DNA of 64,000 nt from Dichetophora obliterata (taxonomy: Eukaryota > Arthropoda > Insecta > Diptera > Sciomyzidae), in contig OY986439.1 in NCBI GenBank assembly GCA_963920525.1, positions 27,290,819 to 27,354,818 of the forward strand, in the 5' to 3' direction. The translations under genes and the position numbers were made by a program. Each line of letters begins with the position of its first letter. Within the stretch, counting starts at the first letter, position 1. Below, one piece after another: positions 41,301 through 49,772 of the stretch. The notes beneath the pieces are model-generated. The model made no database searches and had not been told where the DNA came from. It was given only the letters and a program-made list of their open reading frames with translations.

Positions 41301-43944
41301 AAATAAATAAAATAAACTGGCCATTTCAGCCCTTGGAAGGACTTTGACCCAGCTTCTATTGATCAATTGTGTTGTGCGTGTTGTTAAATGTTTGATCACA
41401 AATGACCGAGAACTGGACCTACGTGTTTTATGCCGACTCCGAACGGCTTATGTTCTCAAGAAGCTTTACATGGCAATTTTTACTCTCTGAGGTTTGCTAT
41501 TGTCTGCAGAGAGGTAACGACCGAACAGAAAAATTAATTCAATTGAAAAAACTTTCTGCCTGAGCTGGAATTGAACCCGAGCTACCGCGGTTCTTTAGCT
41601 TAGGGGCCACGCACTCTACCTACTAGGCCACGGTCGCCACAGAATGCACACAATATGTGTACTAAAATTTAGTGAATTCCGACCAACCGATCAGGTTTCT
41701 ATTCAGGTAAACAAACAAACGAACTAACAAACGAACGAACAAACATAAATTTGGAAAAAATAAATTTGACCAAAACATCAAAGTGGGTAGTTTTGATGAC
41801 AAAAACAGTTTGACAACTCTTGCGGAAGACTGGAAGAATTTTTGCAAATGAATATTAATTATGTCATATGAAAAGTAGTCAGAAATGCTTTAGTAAAAAG
41901 TCAATATTTTTAAAAGAAATATAATATAAATATATTAATATAAAGGCCTAATTGCAAAAATATGATAAGCTACATACAAAATATTTTTAAATAATCTTCT
42001 GTAAAGTTAAAAAAATGTATTTTTGTGTGACCCCTTATACATTGGGCAAAACTTGAAAGCAAGTTTTTTTAAGTACAAGAACTTGCCAGTACAGAGCAAG
42101 TTTAATCTTCCCCTTCTTCTCCAAACTCACGTAAACTCACCACGATTTGTCCTACGAACTCACATTCTTGCTTTCAAGTCTTGCCCAGTGTATAAGGGGT
42201 CCATGAAGAAATTTAATTTAACATGGAAACTTTTACAAATCGGTTAAAAAATTAATAAAAAATACCCTTAATATCTTCAGTATTGGTTGGCACTGCACTA
42301 AGTAATGTATTCAGACAAAGAAAATTGCTTTTTCAAAATATGTGGCTTATCAAGTTATTTCAATAAACCCTCCATATACGCTAACCAAATGGTACAGTTC
42401 AAACTATTTTTGATAATATTGATTTTCAATTCGATTTTTTGCTTATTCTTAGGTAACGATGTTTTATGAAAATTTCATTGCAGTAAAGATTTCAACAGTT
42501 TTCTGAAGGTTTCACTTCTACTTTCCGAATTTTTTTTCAGAGAAGTGATTTTTGAGGTTTTTATTTTGTCGATTATTTTATGTGAAATAACTGGTAAATA
42601 GAAATCTAAAGCAAAAAAGATTTCAAACAAGTAAAAATTTTAGAAGAATTTTCTCTATTTTCGAGTGAACCATTTCAAGTGATGTTTTGTAAATTGTTGA
42701 AAAGATTACCCATTTGCCTAATATACCCTTTCGGACTCTCTCTTGTAGGTTGAAGATTTACGAACCACCACCAAAGAAGCCTTTAACAGCACCACATCGA
42801 ATGAGGCATGCATGCGTGTAGCCAATATTTATGCATTGATTCTGCAATCGCTGCAGACGTATCAAAGACAGCTTCGCTTCTTTTCGCTCGATCAAGTGCC
42901 ACAAAAACTCAACGCTCTCATCGATACAATTCACATCACAACCAACATTTGCCTGGATAAGTCAATTTTTGCCGCAAATGATCCGATTATCGATTGTCTA
43001 CTTGAAAGATGCACCAAATTTGTGGGCTTCCTCGAGGACTTGCATGAGGAGCGTTTTGTAATGGGACGTGATACAAGTGGCAAGACTTATAGCGACAAGG
43101 TAACAAACATGGTGGATATTAATTACTATTCAAAGATTTCAACTTATTTTAAGTATTTACCGTTAAAGTCACCCTGCAAACGTGCTACTGTACACACCAA
43201 ATACGATCTGAAAATGTTTATGAACGATCTAAATATGTATGAACCGAAATTGGTGCCCAAACGTTTACCAACCCATTCGAAACACCACAATAAACCTGTT
43301 GCCAGCGCTAACAGCAGCTCCAACAATACAACTGCGCGACGAAAAAAGCGAAAAATTCGAAAGGAGAGAATCGAAGAGGAGAAAATTGTTAGTCCGGAAC
43401 ACTCTTCGCAAATGGTGCTGACAAAGGCTACAGAGGATGCTATTGCCACACAGATACAGAACTATGACTATGAAGGCAGTTCGGTAAGGCCTTATTTGCT
43501 GCTTCTTGGAAATGGTTATCAGTTTAGTTATCTTTTTGTTGTGCTGCTTACTTTAGGGCTTGCTGGCGAGTGTGCAAAATATGGTTGCAGCTTCGAATGA
43601 ATTGGACTTGGATAAAAGCAAATGTGAGGCTGGCAGCAACCCACTCAACCAGGCTGTAATCGAGGCACTACAAATGGTGACCAAGGAACAGGTGCGTCAA
43701 GTGCTAGAGCCAATCATACAGACACTGGGAAGCGCCCTAGACAAAAAGGTAAGTGTACACTAAGCTTATCACTCAGTCAGCAGTACTTGGGCTTGGAGCT
43801 GTCACAAGAGTCGATCTCCATCATCTATTGCAGGATTTTAGGTGCTTTATGCGTCAGCAAGTCGATATGCATGAACATCTTACTATGCATCCTTTGCCAT
43901 TGGAAGACAATAAAAGCATTATCTGCGATGTGAAACTAACATGA
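29310..43944 (+). CDS. Uncharacterised ~905-residue protein, eight exons
   Basis: Exons are 29310-29399, 29453-30376, 30448-30555, 30626-31062, 31126-31246, 42749-43483, 43557-43748 and 43834-43944; every junction is GT-AG and the frame closes from ATG (MSEFNGKKFYGFSLHND) to TGA (CDVKLT). I do not recognise the family. Visible parts: charged N-terminus with RKVRELSENEIDQ-like helix near residue 100; Gly-rich linker about 116-143; Gln/Asn-rich stretch about 245-280; Lys/Pro/Thr/Ser-rich disordered region about 375-485 in exon 4; helical segment about 485-520; folded-looking helical region about 520-680 (YVPDSTYDKSRRQKNAFEF onward); basic RRKKRKIRK at about 757-765, a possible nuclear signal; helical C-terminus (EALQMVTKEQVRQVLEPIIQ). 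No signal peptide or membrane span is visible. AATAAA occurs at 43992 and 44138. Confidence 0.9.
31247..32071. other. Start of the large intron
   Basis: AT-rich intron sequence between exon 5 and the piggyBac element. No coding or element ends recognised. Confidence 0.4.
32072..33916 (-). mobile_element. piggyBac element, internally deleted
   Basis: Perfect TTAA duplications (32068-32071, 33917-33920) flank termini CCCTACGGTCCATAACC and its exact mirror GGTTATGGACCGTAGGG. GGGTACCCGGGTAC-type motifs are repeated just inside both ends. At 1845 bp it is shorter than complete piggyBac elements, and its transposase gene is broken. Confidence 0.96.
32315..33433 (-). pseudogene. piggyBac transposase, truncated with one nonsense codon
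   Basis: The minus-strand frame runs from 33433 to 32315 with a single in-frame TAA at 33007-33005. It has an acidic N-terminus (EDESDSETDMVEENAP), then the DDE_Tnp_1_7 core: EIYAFIGMLIMAGANHS, LWTQLSHPLFRATMGLNRF, TIDTHLYPYRGRTKFTQYIP (first catalytic Asp), SKPAKYGIKVWWICDAKN, and NITMDNFFTTLPLAKQL (second Asp). It stops after NKAYIPTEMKDDKS, so the third acidic residue, the C-terminal third and the cysteine-rich domain are absent. Sequence just upstream of 33433 looks coding in a shifted frame, hinting at a further frameshift near the start. At about 370 codons against the usual 550-600, it is not functional. Confidence 0.94.
33917..35494. other. Intron sequence, no gene
   Basis: Moderately A-rich intron DNA including an (AAAT)n run near 34843-34862. 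The block ending CGCTTACTATGAACGCGGCC (about 34630-34650) looks like a transposon end, but I could not find a matching partner with confidence. Confidence 0.4.
35495..35853 (-). mobile_element. MITE, AGTACTCTGTTC family, copy 2
   Basis: Inverted, full-length counterpart of 26586-26935. Ends AGTACTCTGTTCAG and GCGAACAGAGTACT. Outside, GCTTTA occurs on both sides (before the left end and in AGGCTTTA after the right), compatible with a short duplication whose exact length I cannot fix. Confidence 0.85.
35854..36478. other. Intron sequence, no gene
   Basis: AT-rich; contains AAAACCAGATAGGCC and GGTAACCGAGCACCC blocks but no mirrored ends or coding signal that I can see. Confidence 0.35.
36584..36790 (-). 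pseudogene. C-terminal piece of Tc1/mariner-group transposase
   Basis: Minus-strand reading gives YLWSALKDKCYAD, then after a frameshift NNIREAIGEIQLHTIDNVLK, an in-frame stop, and TDRVGYCMASRGSHLNEIIF. This is the end of the same transposase whose N-terminal parts lie at 40690-40900 and 37868-38340. The third catalytic residue region upstream of YLW is missing. Confidence 0.88.
36860..37868 (-). pseudogene. mariner (mauritiana subfamily) transposase, frameshifted
   Basis: The sequence is a Mos1-like mariner transposase lacking about the first ten residues. In order: LLLCFHLKKKAVEAQ, TCEYWFRRFKSGDFD (helix-turn-helix 1), GKRLKAMGMIQKQGNWVPY (second HTH and WVPHEL-type linker), SFLHRIVTGDEKWIHYDN (first Asp), MLCIWWDQKGVVYHELLKP, VVFQHDDAQPHVA (second Asp), LPHPPYSPDIAPSDYHLF (third Asp; 34 residues between the second and third, the DD34D signature), ending NVVANDGQYFE. 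A one-base loss near 37222 shifts the frame between QQQLCN and LSRALKVKR, so the protein is split into 37219 and 36860 frames. Mariner terminal repeats are not seen at either edge. N-terminus is fused to another transposase. Confidence 0.95.
37219..38355 (-). pseudogene. Open 378-codon chimera of two transposases
   Basis: One uninterrupted frame joins two different transposases. Codons 1-6 derive from the end of the foldback element 38341-40689. Codons 7 to about 162 are the middle of the Tc1/mariner-group host: RTPENIAAVAESVREAP, SQQLNISETSLRRILHKDLG (HTH), IIFSDEAHFDLGGYVNKQNC (first catalytic Asp at codon 95), VTVWCGFWSRGIIGPFFFEN and VTVNGDR. From about codon 165 the frame is mariner, with its own first Asp at 309. 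The junction is near 37868. There is no native ATG, neither half retains all three catalytic acids, and the mariner part ends at a frameshift. I treat it as an accident of nested insertion, not a gene. Confidence 0.93.
38341..40689. mobile_element. hAT foldback element, CAGAGAACTG ends
   Basis: The 2349-bp element begins CAGAGAACTGCACAAGCCT and ends with its mirror. Flanking octamers GTACGCTC (38333-38340) and GTACGCAC (40690-40697) agree at 7 of 8, and rejoining there restores the codons for VRTP of the interrupted transposase. The CAGAG start and 8-bp target fit hAT. Nearly all of it is palindrome: arms about 38661-39600 and 39800-40689. The left tip is duplicated (38341-38660 is a diverged extra copy). 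No transposase. Confidence 0.92.
39000..40370. repeat. Degenerate tandem repeat inside the foldback arms
   Basis: Units of irregular length repeat GGGTTGCCACCT, GTCGCTGATTTCGAATCT, AGTCAGAATTTTAA and TTTAACACTGTTAGG-like blocks on the left arm, and their inverses on the right arm. The centre of symmetry is close to 39690-39800. Confidence 0.8.
40690..40901 (-). pseudogene. N-terminal piece of Tc1/mariner-group transposase
   Basis: Minus strand reads QRWEILRHYFENYGNVAEC, VRKLRTDFGRREAPS, YVRYLVKEVKKTGILIDKP and KREKPKAVRT, the N-terminal HTH of the transposase that resumes at 38340 with RTPENIAAVAESV. The break is the hAT foldback insertion and VRT is duplicated by its target site. The start codon is not certain; upstream is AACCATATTCGTTCAGC. 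Confidence 0.9.
41019..41291. other. Intron sequence, no gene
   Basis: AT-rich sequence between the Tc1/mariner-group element and the SINE. Nothing recognised. Confidence 0.4.
41292..41640 (-). repeat. tRNA-derived SINE, near complete
   Basis: Direct repeats AGAATGCACA at 41282-41291 and 41641-41650 bracket the element, the mark of LINE-assisted insertion. On the minus strand it starts GTGGCGACCGTGGCCTAGTA (box A-like TGGCCTAGTAGGTAGAGTG), then CCGCGGTAGCTC and box B GGTTCAATTCC, followed by a tRNA-unrelated body (AAACCTCAGAGAGTAAAAAT, GGTCAAAGTCCTTCC) and an AT-rich tail of ATTTATTT units. It could be transcribed by Pol III if box A works. Split and partial relatives lie at 8027-10505, 52363-52494 and 63105-63212. 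Confidence 0.93.
41960..42370 (+). repeat. Dispersed repeat (related to 16560-16840)
   Basis: Shares GGAAACTTTTACAAATCG, TATTGGTTGGCACTGCACT-like and ATGTGGCTTATCAAGTTATT blocks with 16560-16840. Interrupted by the MITE at 42029-42203. Confidence 0.6.
42029..42203. mobile_element. Small MITE, GACCCCTTATACA ends
   Basis: Left GACCCCTTATACATTGGGCA and the mirrored right GACCCCTTATACACTGGGCA, followed by AACTTGAAAGCAAG and its inverse, make a 175-bp hairpin-ended element. The homologous place at 16560-16840 lacks it. The duplication is unclear. Confidence 0.75.
42371..42748. other. Last part of the large intron
   Basis: AT-rich; closes with the pyrimidine-rich TCTCTCTTGTAG acceptor of exon 6. 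Confidence 0.6.
42749..43944 (+). CDS. Exons 6-8 of the 905-residue gene
   Basis: These three exons follow the 11.5-kb transposon-filled intron. Exon 6 begins VEDLRTTTKEAFNST directly after TCTTGTAG and is in phase 0 with exon 5 (...YPLKGM). Exon 7 starts GLLASVQNMVAASNELD. Exon 8 begins DFRCFMRQQVDMHEHL and ends with TGA at 43942-43944. Without splicing exon 7 to exon 8 the frame would end a few codons after DKK. Composition is clearly less AT-rich than the intron. Confidence 0.9.
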
Positions 43945-44760
43945 TTTTCCTTTGCTGCATGACAAAAAGCGTTTAAGTTTCAAGTTGCGAAAATAAAACA
44001 GCATCTAGTGTTTCACTAAAATGTGAAGTTGGTTGAGCTGTTATTTTTCCCATTACCTTATGTTTGAATTGACATTTAACAACAACTCACAGCACATATG
44101 TTTCACTCGTTAAAACATACTAACCCGCCTAATGACAAATAAAACGAATTAACTAAAATCATATATAAAAAATTTAACTCTTTACAACAAGTTCGCATTT
44201 ACAAAATTTTCACAAACACAAATCGTACTCGCCAAAAATACTTCTTTGAACAACATAATCCAGTTTAATAAAATAAATTTAACTCTAATGGTTTTGAGTT
44301 TCTTGTTCAGTTGGTTTGAAAAAATTGTCAAGTGTTTTATTATTTTTAAAAATGTATTGTTATATTGCATAAATGTATTTCTTTTATAGTGTTAATTTTT
44401 GTTTGCAAACATGTTTGAGTATTTTTTTTATCAAAATCCTACAAAAATTGTAAAGTGTTTAGATGCTATGTGAAAATAAAGTAAATTTGATGTTATTTAT
44501 ATTATAATTGAATATTTAAGTTAACATTTATTTATTTAAAACTTTTGTGCATCAAACTACATGCTATTAAGTATATATTGAATTTTTTTTGCCCTTCTAT
44601 GTGCCCTTGTAAACCTTTCGCAGTTTGATCTTCATTCTCGAAATCCAAGACGGTGCTAACGATTTCTCAGCTACTAAAAATGATAAATGAAAAAAAAAAA
44701 TCTTTGTTCATATGAAATATATCACTAAAAACTATACGATTACCTATTATCAGCCAATCA
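43945..44760 (+). other. 3' UTR and downstream flank of the 905-residue gene
   Basis: AATAAA at 43992-43997 (48 nt after the stop) and at 44138-44143 are candidate poly(A) signals. The rest is AT-rich flank up to the hAT insertion. Confidence 0.55.
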
Positions 44761-45529
44761 GTCTACATTAGACCGGTTCATTTTGCAACACTGTTAAAAT
44801 ACTTTGGTGCGCGCCAACTTTCTCAAAGTTCAACACTAAATAAACAGAGAAATACCCACAGACCAAAAAAATTTGACCTCCTAACCGTTGCAGAAATCGC
44901 TTGAAGGTAATTTTGAAAATATACAGGACCTGAACCAGCTTATAAAATATGGTGTCAAAACCAAAACAAATATTAAATTTATTTTAATTGCATATTTAAA
45001 GGAATATTTTGGACTTATTTTTTTTTTAAACCGTTCTGATTACTTTTGGCGAAATTTTGATCCTGAAATTTTTAAAAAAAAAATTTTTTCATTTTTTATC
45101 ATCAAATTTTTTTCTTATTTCATTTTTTTATTTTTGTTTCTTATTTTTTCTTTTTTTTTTCTCCACCGATATTATGTTTGTAATTTTGGATATTTGGGCA
45201 AACCTTTAGCTTTACTTCAGTATATCATATTTTTTCGGTGATCAAGAAATTTGAAAAAAAGATTAAAAGATTAAAACTTAATATAATTTTTTAATATCTT
45301 TTAAAGTTTTCCTGTGATTATCTATCACATGCAGCAATTATTTTTTGCTTCTCATTTACCGTAATTGAATTGTTGAATTCGGTCATCAAAGCCACAGCTC
45401 TCTCTGCAGAGTTAATAACTACTTTAAGCTGTATGACTATTTTTAGAGCACTTAGATAAGCTGAGTTATTACGCCACTCTGCAGGGTCATTTTGTAAAAA
45501 TGTAGTTGTATTTATCTTTCTTTCTCTCT

Positions 45530-45850
45530 CTCTCTCTCCTTATCTTATTCTTTTGACTACTTGACGTAATAGAATTCTATGGAAAAAATAGATTTCTTCA
45601 ACCCAACTTATCTTTACAAAATAGTAAGTATTCTAAGAGAAGTGGACACCTTGTTTAGAGTGAAGTTGAGAGCATGTAATAAAAAAAAAAAACAAGTATT
45701 GAGTAGAAAAATACTCGAAAATGTACGAGTAACTCGAAAGTATCAGGAGTTACTCGATAATTTCTCGAGTAACTCGTAATTTCGAGTTAATTGAAACACC
45801 GAGTTACTTGAATCGAAATCCGAGTCGAGTTGCACTATTCGACTCAATTC
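45530..45850. repeat. (TC)n tract and GAGTAACTCGA-rich block
   Basis: A TTTCTTTCTCTCTCTCTCTC-type tract at about 45520-45540 is followed at 45700-45850 by many interleaved copies of CGAGTAACTCG/GAGTTACTCGA and TCGAGT, giving overlapping small palindromes. Confidence 0.75.
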
Positions 45851-46704
45851 GAGCTCGAAACTATTCGCACAGGCCTAGTTGAAACAATAGTTATGAAACA
45901 CAGCCGCATTTACGTTTTTGAATCCCGTACTCCAAAGCCCGAGCACGACCAAACTTTTATTTTTAAGCACTTGCACGCAAAAGCACGTCGTGTCACGCAA
46001 AAATCACGGCACGAACACACCTTTTCTTTACATGTACATACCGAAACATTAATAATATAATATTATATATAAACTGAAGGATTTTTAAATAATTGTATTT
46101 TGCGAGTTTTTTTTTTTTGTTAGTGCGATTTGTTGTGTTTTTAAAGTTTATTCGTGTTATGGTCCCCCAAAATTCGCAATAGGGGTATTCACACTGACTT
46201 GGGTAGTTGGGTACATTGAGTACTTTTGGTTACTGCAAGCACCATAAATTGCAATTGAGTACTTTTTTGAATAGTTTTGGGCAGTGCTGCATGTTTGTTT
46301 AACCTCCCCGGTTTATGTAGATGAGTGATAGCTGGAAAAGGGTTGCCACCAAATCATTTTTTGTCATTTTATGCGCGAAAAATTTACGCCATTAATTGGG
46401 CGTAAAAAAGTTATTCTATATACTAGTGATTTTTAACGTGAAAACGTTGTCCTGTCACAGACCGGCTTACTGCCACATAAGAATTTTCATGCCAATCGGA
46501 AAAAAATTTCAATTTTTTGTATATCTAAACTGGCATAACTGTAATGCAACTACGTCCATTTTTAGTTCAGTTTCCGAAAGTAACTATATGCACTAATTTA
46601 CCAAATTTTAGTTTAATACGACCAAAACCGTCTAAAATATAGCATTTTTATTGATTTTTATGCGGCAAAAGGGTGTTTGGCAAAATTTTCCTAAACTATC
46701 TTGT

Positions 46705-49700
46705 GGCTCTGTGAAATAAGGCCCCAGGAAAGAAAGCCCCAAAACAAAAACGAAATAAGGCCCCAAATATGGGGCTTTATTTCATAATGAAATAACACCC
46801 TACGAAATAAAGCCCCAATTCGACGAAATAAAGCCTCAACAGAAAATGAAATAAGGCCCCAAAGTTGGGGCTTTACTTCATTATGGAACAAGTTCTTATG
46901 AAATAAAGGAACAATTGAAGAATAATGAAAACTCGAATTTTGAAATTTTTAATCATATGTTTTAAACCTTCCAAGTCCATTTCTGAAAAAATTTCTCTCA
47001 AGTAGTTTCGAAGTTATAGGGGTTCAAAGTTGCAAAAAATTACAATTTCTAGTATGTATATGAAAAAGACCAAATTTGTTTAATGTGAAACATGAAATGT
47101 ACAAAAAATGTTAACTTTTAAAAGGTTTAAATGTGATCTATAAATGAGATATCAATAAATTAAATCCTTTCAGTACTTTAAGAAATACGAAGTATAACTC
47201 GTGGCTCCAAATGTAAAAATTTGTTTTTCTATATACATATGAATATTAGGGCGGGTTGATTTATTTTTCGACAATTTCCCTATGATTTCCGTATTCTATG
47301 GGTTATTCCATGAAAATTTGCCAAAGGAACCATACCTCTGTCGTTAAAATCGAGTCCCCTACTTTTTGTTGGTAGATTTTTTCCCAAATTGACGTTCGTA
47401 TGAAATATTACCTACACGTTCACATCTATAACTCAAAAACTATCAATCGGGTTTAATCGCCAGTAAGTACGTTGGAAAGGTGAGCTCATTTTGATCAATT
47501 TACAAAAAAAAAATCTCCAACATTGGTCCAACGGTTCAAAAGTTACGGGCATTTTTATCCAAATTTTGGAGCATTTTTCCATTTTTTTCATGATTTTGTC
47601 CAAGATTTTGTCTTTTACTACACTCAAATTGAATATTTTTTTTTTATAGTAAATTGATAGATACTTTATTATCTCTTAATTTGAATTTTTGTAGAAAAAA
47701 AAATAAAAAGGGGAAAAAAATCAAAAAGTTGGTTTTATGTGTTATTTTGTTTTAGCAATATCGCATGAATTAATCAACCGAATTCGATAAATTTGGGCTT
47801 AAACTCTTCGTTTTGAATTGTAAATTGAATTAAATAATGGATTGAGCCAAAAAAATGGCCATGAAAGTAATATTCTTGGACAAAATCATGAAAAAAATGG
47901 AAAAATGGTCCAAAATTTGGACAAAAATGCCCGTAACTTTTGAACCGTTGGACCAATGTTGGAGATTTTTTTTTTGTAAATTGATCAAAATGAGCTCACT
48001 TTTTCAACGCGCTTACTGGCGATTTAACCCGATCGATAGTTTTTAAGTTATGGATGTGAACGTGTAGGTAATATTTTATACGAACGTCAATTTGGGAAAA
48101 AATCTACCAACAAAAAGTAGGGGACTCGATTTTAACGATAGAGGTATGGTTCCTTTGGCAAATTTTCATGGAATAACCCATAGAATACGGAAATCATAGG
48201 GAAATTTGTGAATTTTTTCACTCCCTACAAATCGACCCGCCCTAATGAATATATATATGTTGCTGGAAGTCCAAATTAATTCTCTTTTTAATAGGCGACC
48301 TTCGACTGCTGCTCAGGGATTACAACCCTCAGTAAGTCAAACACCGGCTACGCTGTCTACAGTACTTCTAGATAAAATTCTCTTTATAATGAAACATGAA
48401 CATAATGTGTGTAAGCAGTGCATTATACGTAAAATAATATATCTTCAAAAGTAATTCGTGGATTTTTATGATAAATGGCTCGTTGAATAGGTAAAAGAAT
48501 AGCCTTTTTTTGCATGTTTTTCAGGCCAATTTTTACAATTTTGGAACCCTATAACATCCAAACCACTTGAGAGCGACCTGAAATTTAAAATGAAATCTTA
48601 AAGTGTAAAATTTGAGTTTTCACTATTCTTTAATTATGCCGAAATAAGCCCCAATATGGTGAAATAAGGCCCCAAACTTAAATATGCCAGTTTTTTAAAA
48701 GGCTGCGCAAAAATGCACCCCAAAATTAAAGGCCTCAAATCTTAAAACGGAATCAAGCCTCAATATTAAGGAATTTGCAACCCCAAAATTTATGAAGAAT
48801 GACCTCACAATAAATAAAAACACCCTTTAATTGCTTTTATTTTTATTCGTAAACATGAATGAATTAATATCTTCAAGAATTCATTCATCTTATCAAGAAT
48901 TTGTAAAAAAAGTATTCCCCTGTACGAAATATTTTTATAAATTTGTAATCCAAATCGTTTGAGCTTAGATGATATAATTATAGTTTTGTAAATCTCTCTA
49001 AATTTACAAATATGTAATTATAAAGAAAACTTTGTTAGTTCTCTTATATCTTGTACCTAAAGTTTAATTTCAATTGAGTCCAATTTATGTTCAAAGAGTT
49101 GTTTTCCTACTCGTAAGACATCTTGTGAAGTGCGAACTCGCAAAATTTTTCTTCCAACAAAAGGTTACCTCTTGCTTTACAGGCCTCTTGCCGACATTCA
49201 TATTTTGTAAGTGGATTTTTTTTTCTATATATCAATTTTTGATCGAGGACATAGATAAGTTCACTGGTCCTTCTTTTACCATGAAATTTTTCACAATTAA
49301 TTTTATTTTTTAATTTTTTATGTCCTCTCTAAGTGGCAAAAATATCAAAACTTAACATATTTTTTTAAATTTTTTTCAATTGAGAAATTTTTAATTGATT
49401 TTAAATAACAAAAATCGAAAAGTTGTTATAACAACCGTATCCAAGTCTGACCCTCAAGGAGTGTTGAAATTTTTGGTGGCCTATTTTACAATGGAATAAA
49501 ACCCTAATTAAAAAAATGAAATAAGGCCACAAAAATCGAAATAACACCCCAAATATTCATCTTTTAATTCCTTATATAATTTTTGGGTCCTTATTTCATT
49601 TTACTCTTGGGTCCTTATCTCATTATGAAATAAAGCCCAATTTTTTTAAAAATGAAATAAAGCCCCAAAATAGGAAATAACATCCTAATTATTTGTGTTG

Positions 49701-49772
49701 TTAGAAATGTTTGGGGCCTTATTTCATTTGCAGTTTGGGGCCTTATTTCCTGGGGCCTTATTTCATAGAGCC
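46705..49772 (+). mobile_element. Mutator-like element with iterated GAAATAAGGCCCC ends, copy A
   Basis: A perfect 9-bp duplication CTATCTTGT (46696-46704, 49773-49781) flanks GGCTCTGTGAAATAAGGCCC and, mirrored, GGCTCTATGAAATAAGGCCC. Both terminal zones (46705-46910, 48640-48830, 49490-49772) are made of spaced GAAATAAGGCCCC / GAAATAAAGCCCC units in both directions. A 9-bp target duplication is the mark of Mutator-like elements. The centre has no transposase, and frames such as 49074-49313 are not conserved as protein in copy B. A hAT has inserted at 47247-48244. Confidence 0.9.
47247..48244. mobile_element. hAT foldback MITE, TAGGGCGGGT family (long copy)
   Basis: A perfect 8-bp duplication ATGAATAT (47239-47246, 48245-48252) flanks TAGGGCGGGTTGATTT and, mirrored, TAGGGCGGGTCGATTT. 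Arms of roughly 380 bp are almost exact inverses, sharing TTACGGGCATTTTTATCC-type and GACGTTCGTATGAAATATTA-type blocks; the loop is 47640-47860. Copy B of the host element (58250-58275) still shows the uninterrupted site with one ATGAATAT. Confidence 0.97.

Noticed and set aside
41560..41640. tRNA gene on the minus strand
   Set aside because: It has boxes A and B but no paired acceptor stem, is followed by a SINE body and tail, and is bracketed by AGAATGCACA duplications.
44888..45241. Possible further exon of the 905-residue gene after GTTGCAG (reads SLEGNFENIQDLNQLIK)
   Set aside because: The same sequence appears inverted at 50560-50840 as the other arm of the hAT foldback 44769-50924, and the gene already closes at 43944.
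49074..49313. 79-codon frame in Mutator-like copy A, with a 79-codon counterpart at 57098-57337 (-) in copy B
   Set aside because: The matching stretch is due to the two DNA copies. Frames differ by indels, and the peptides diverge in the way neutral copies do, with no codon bias.
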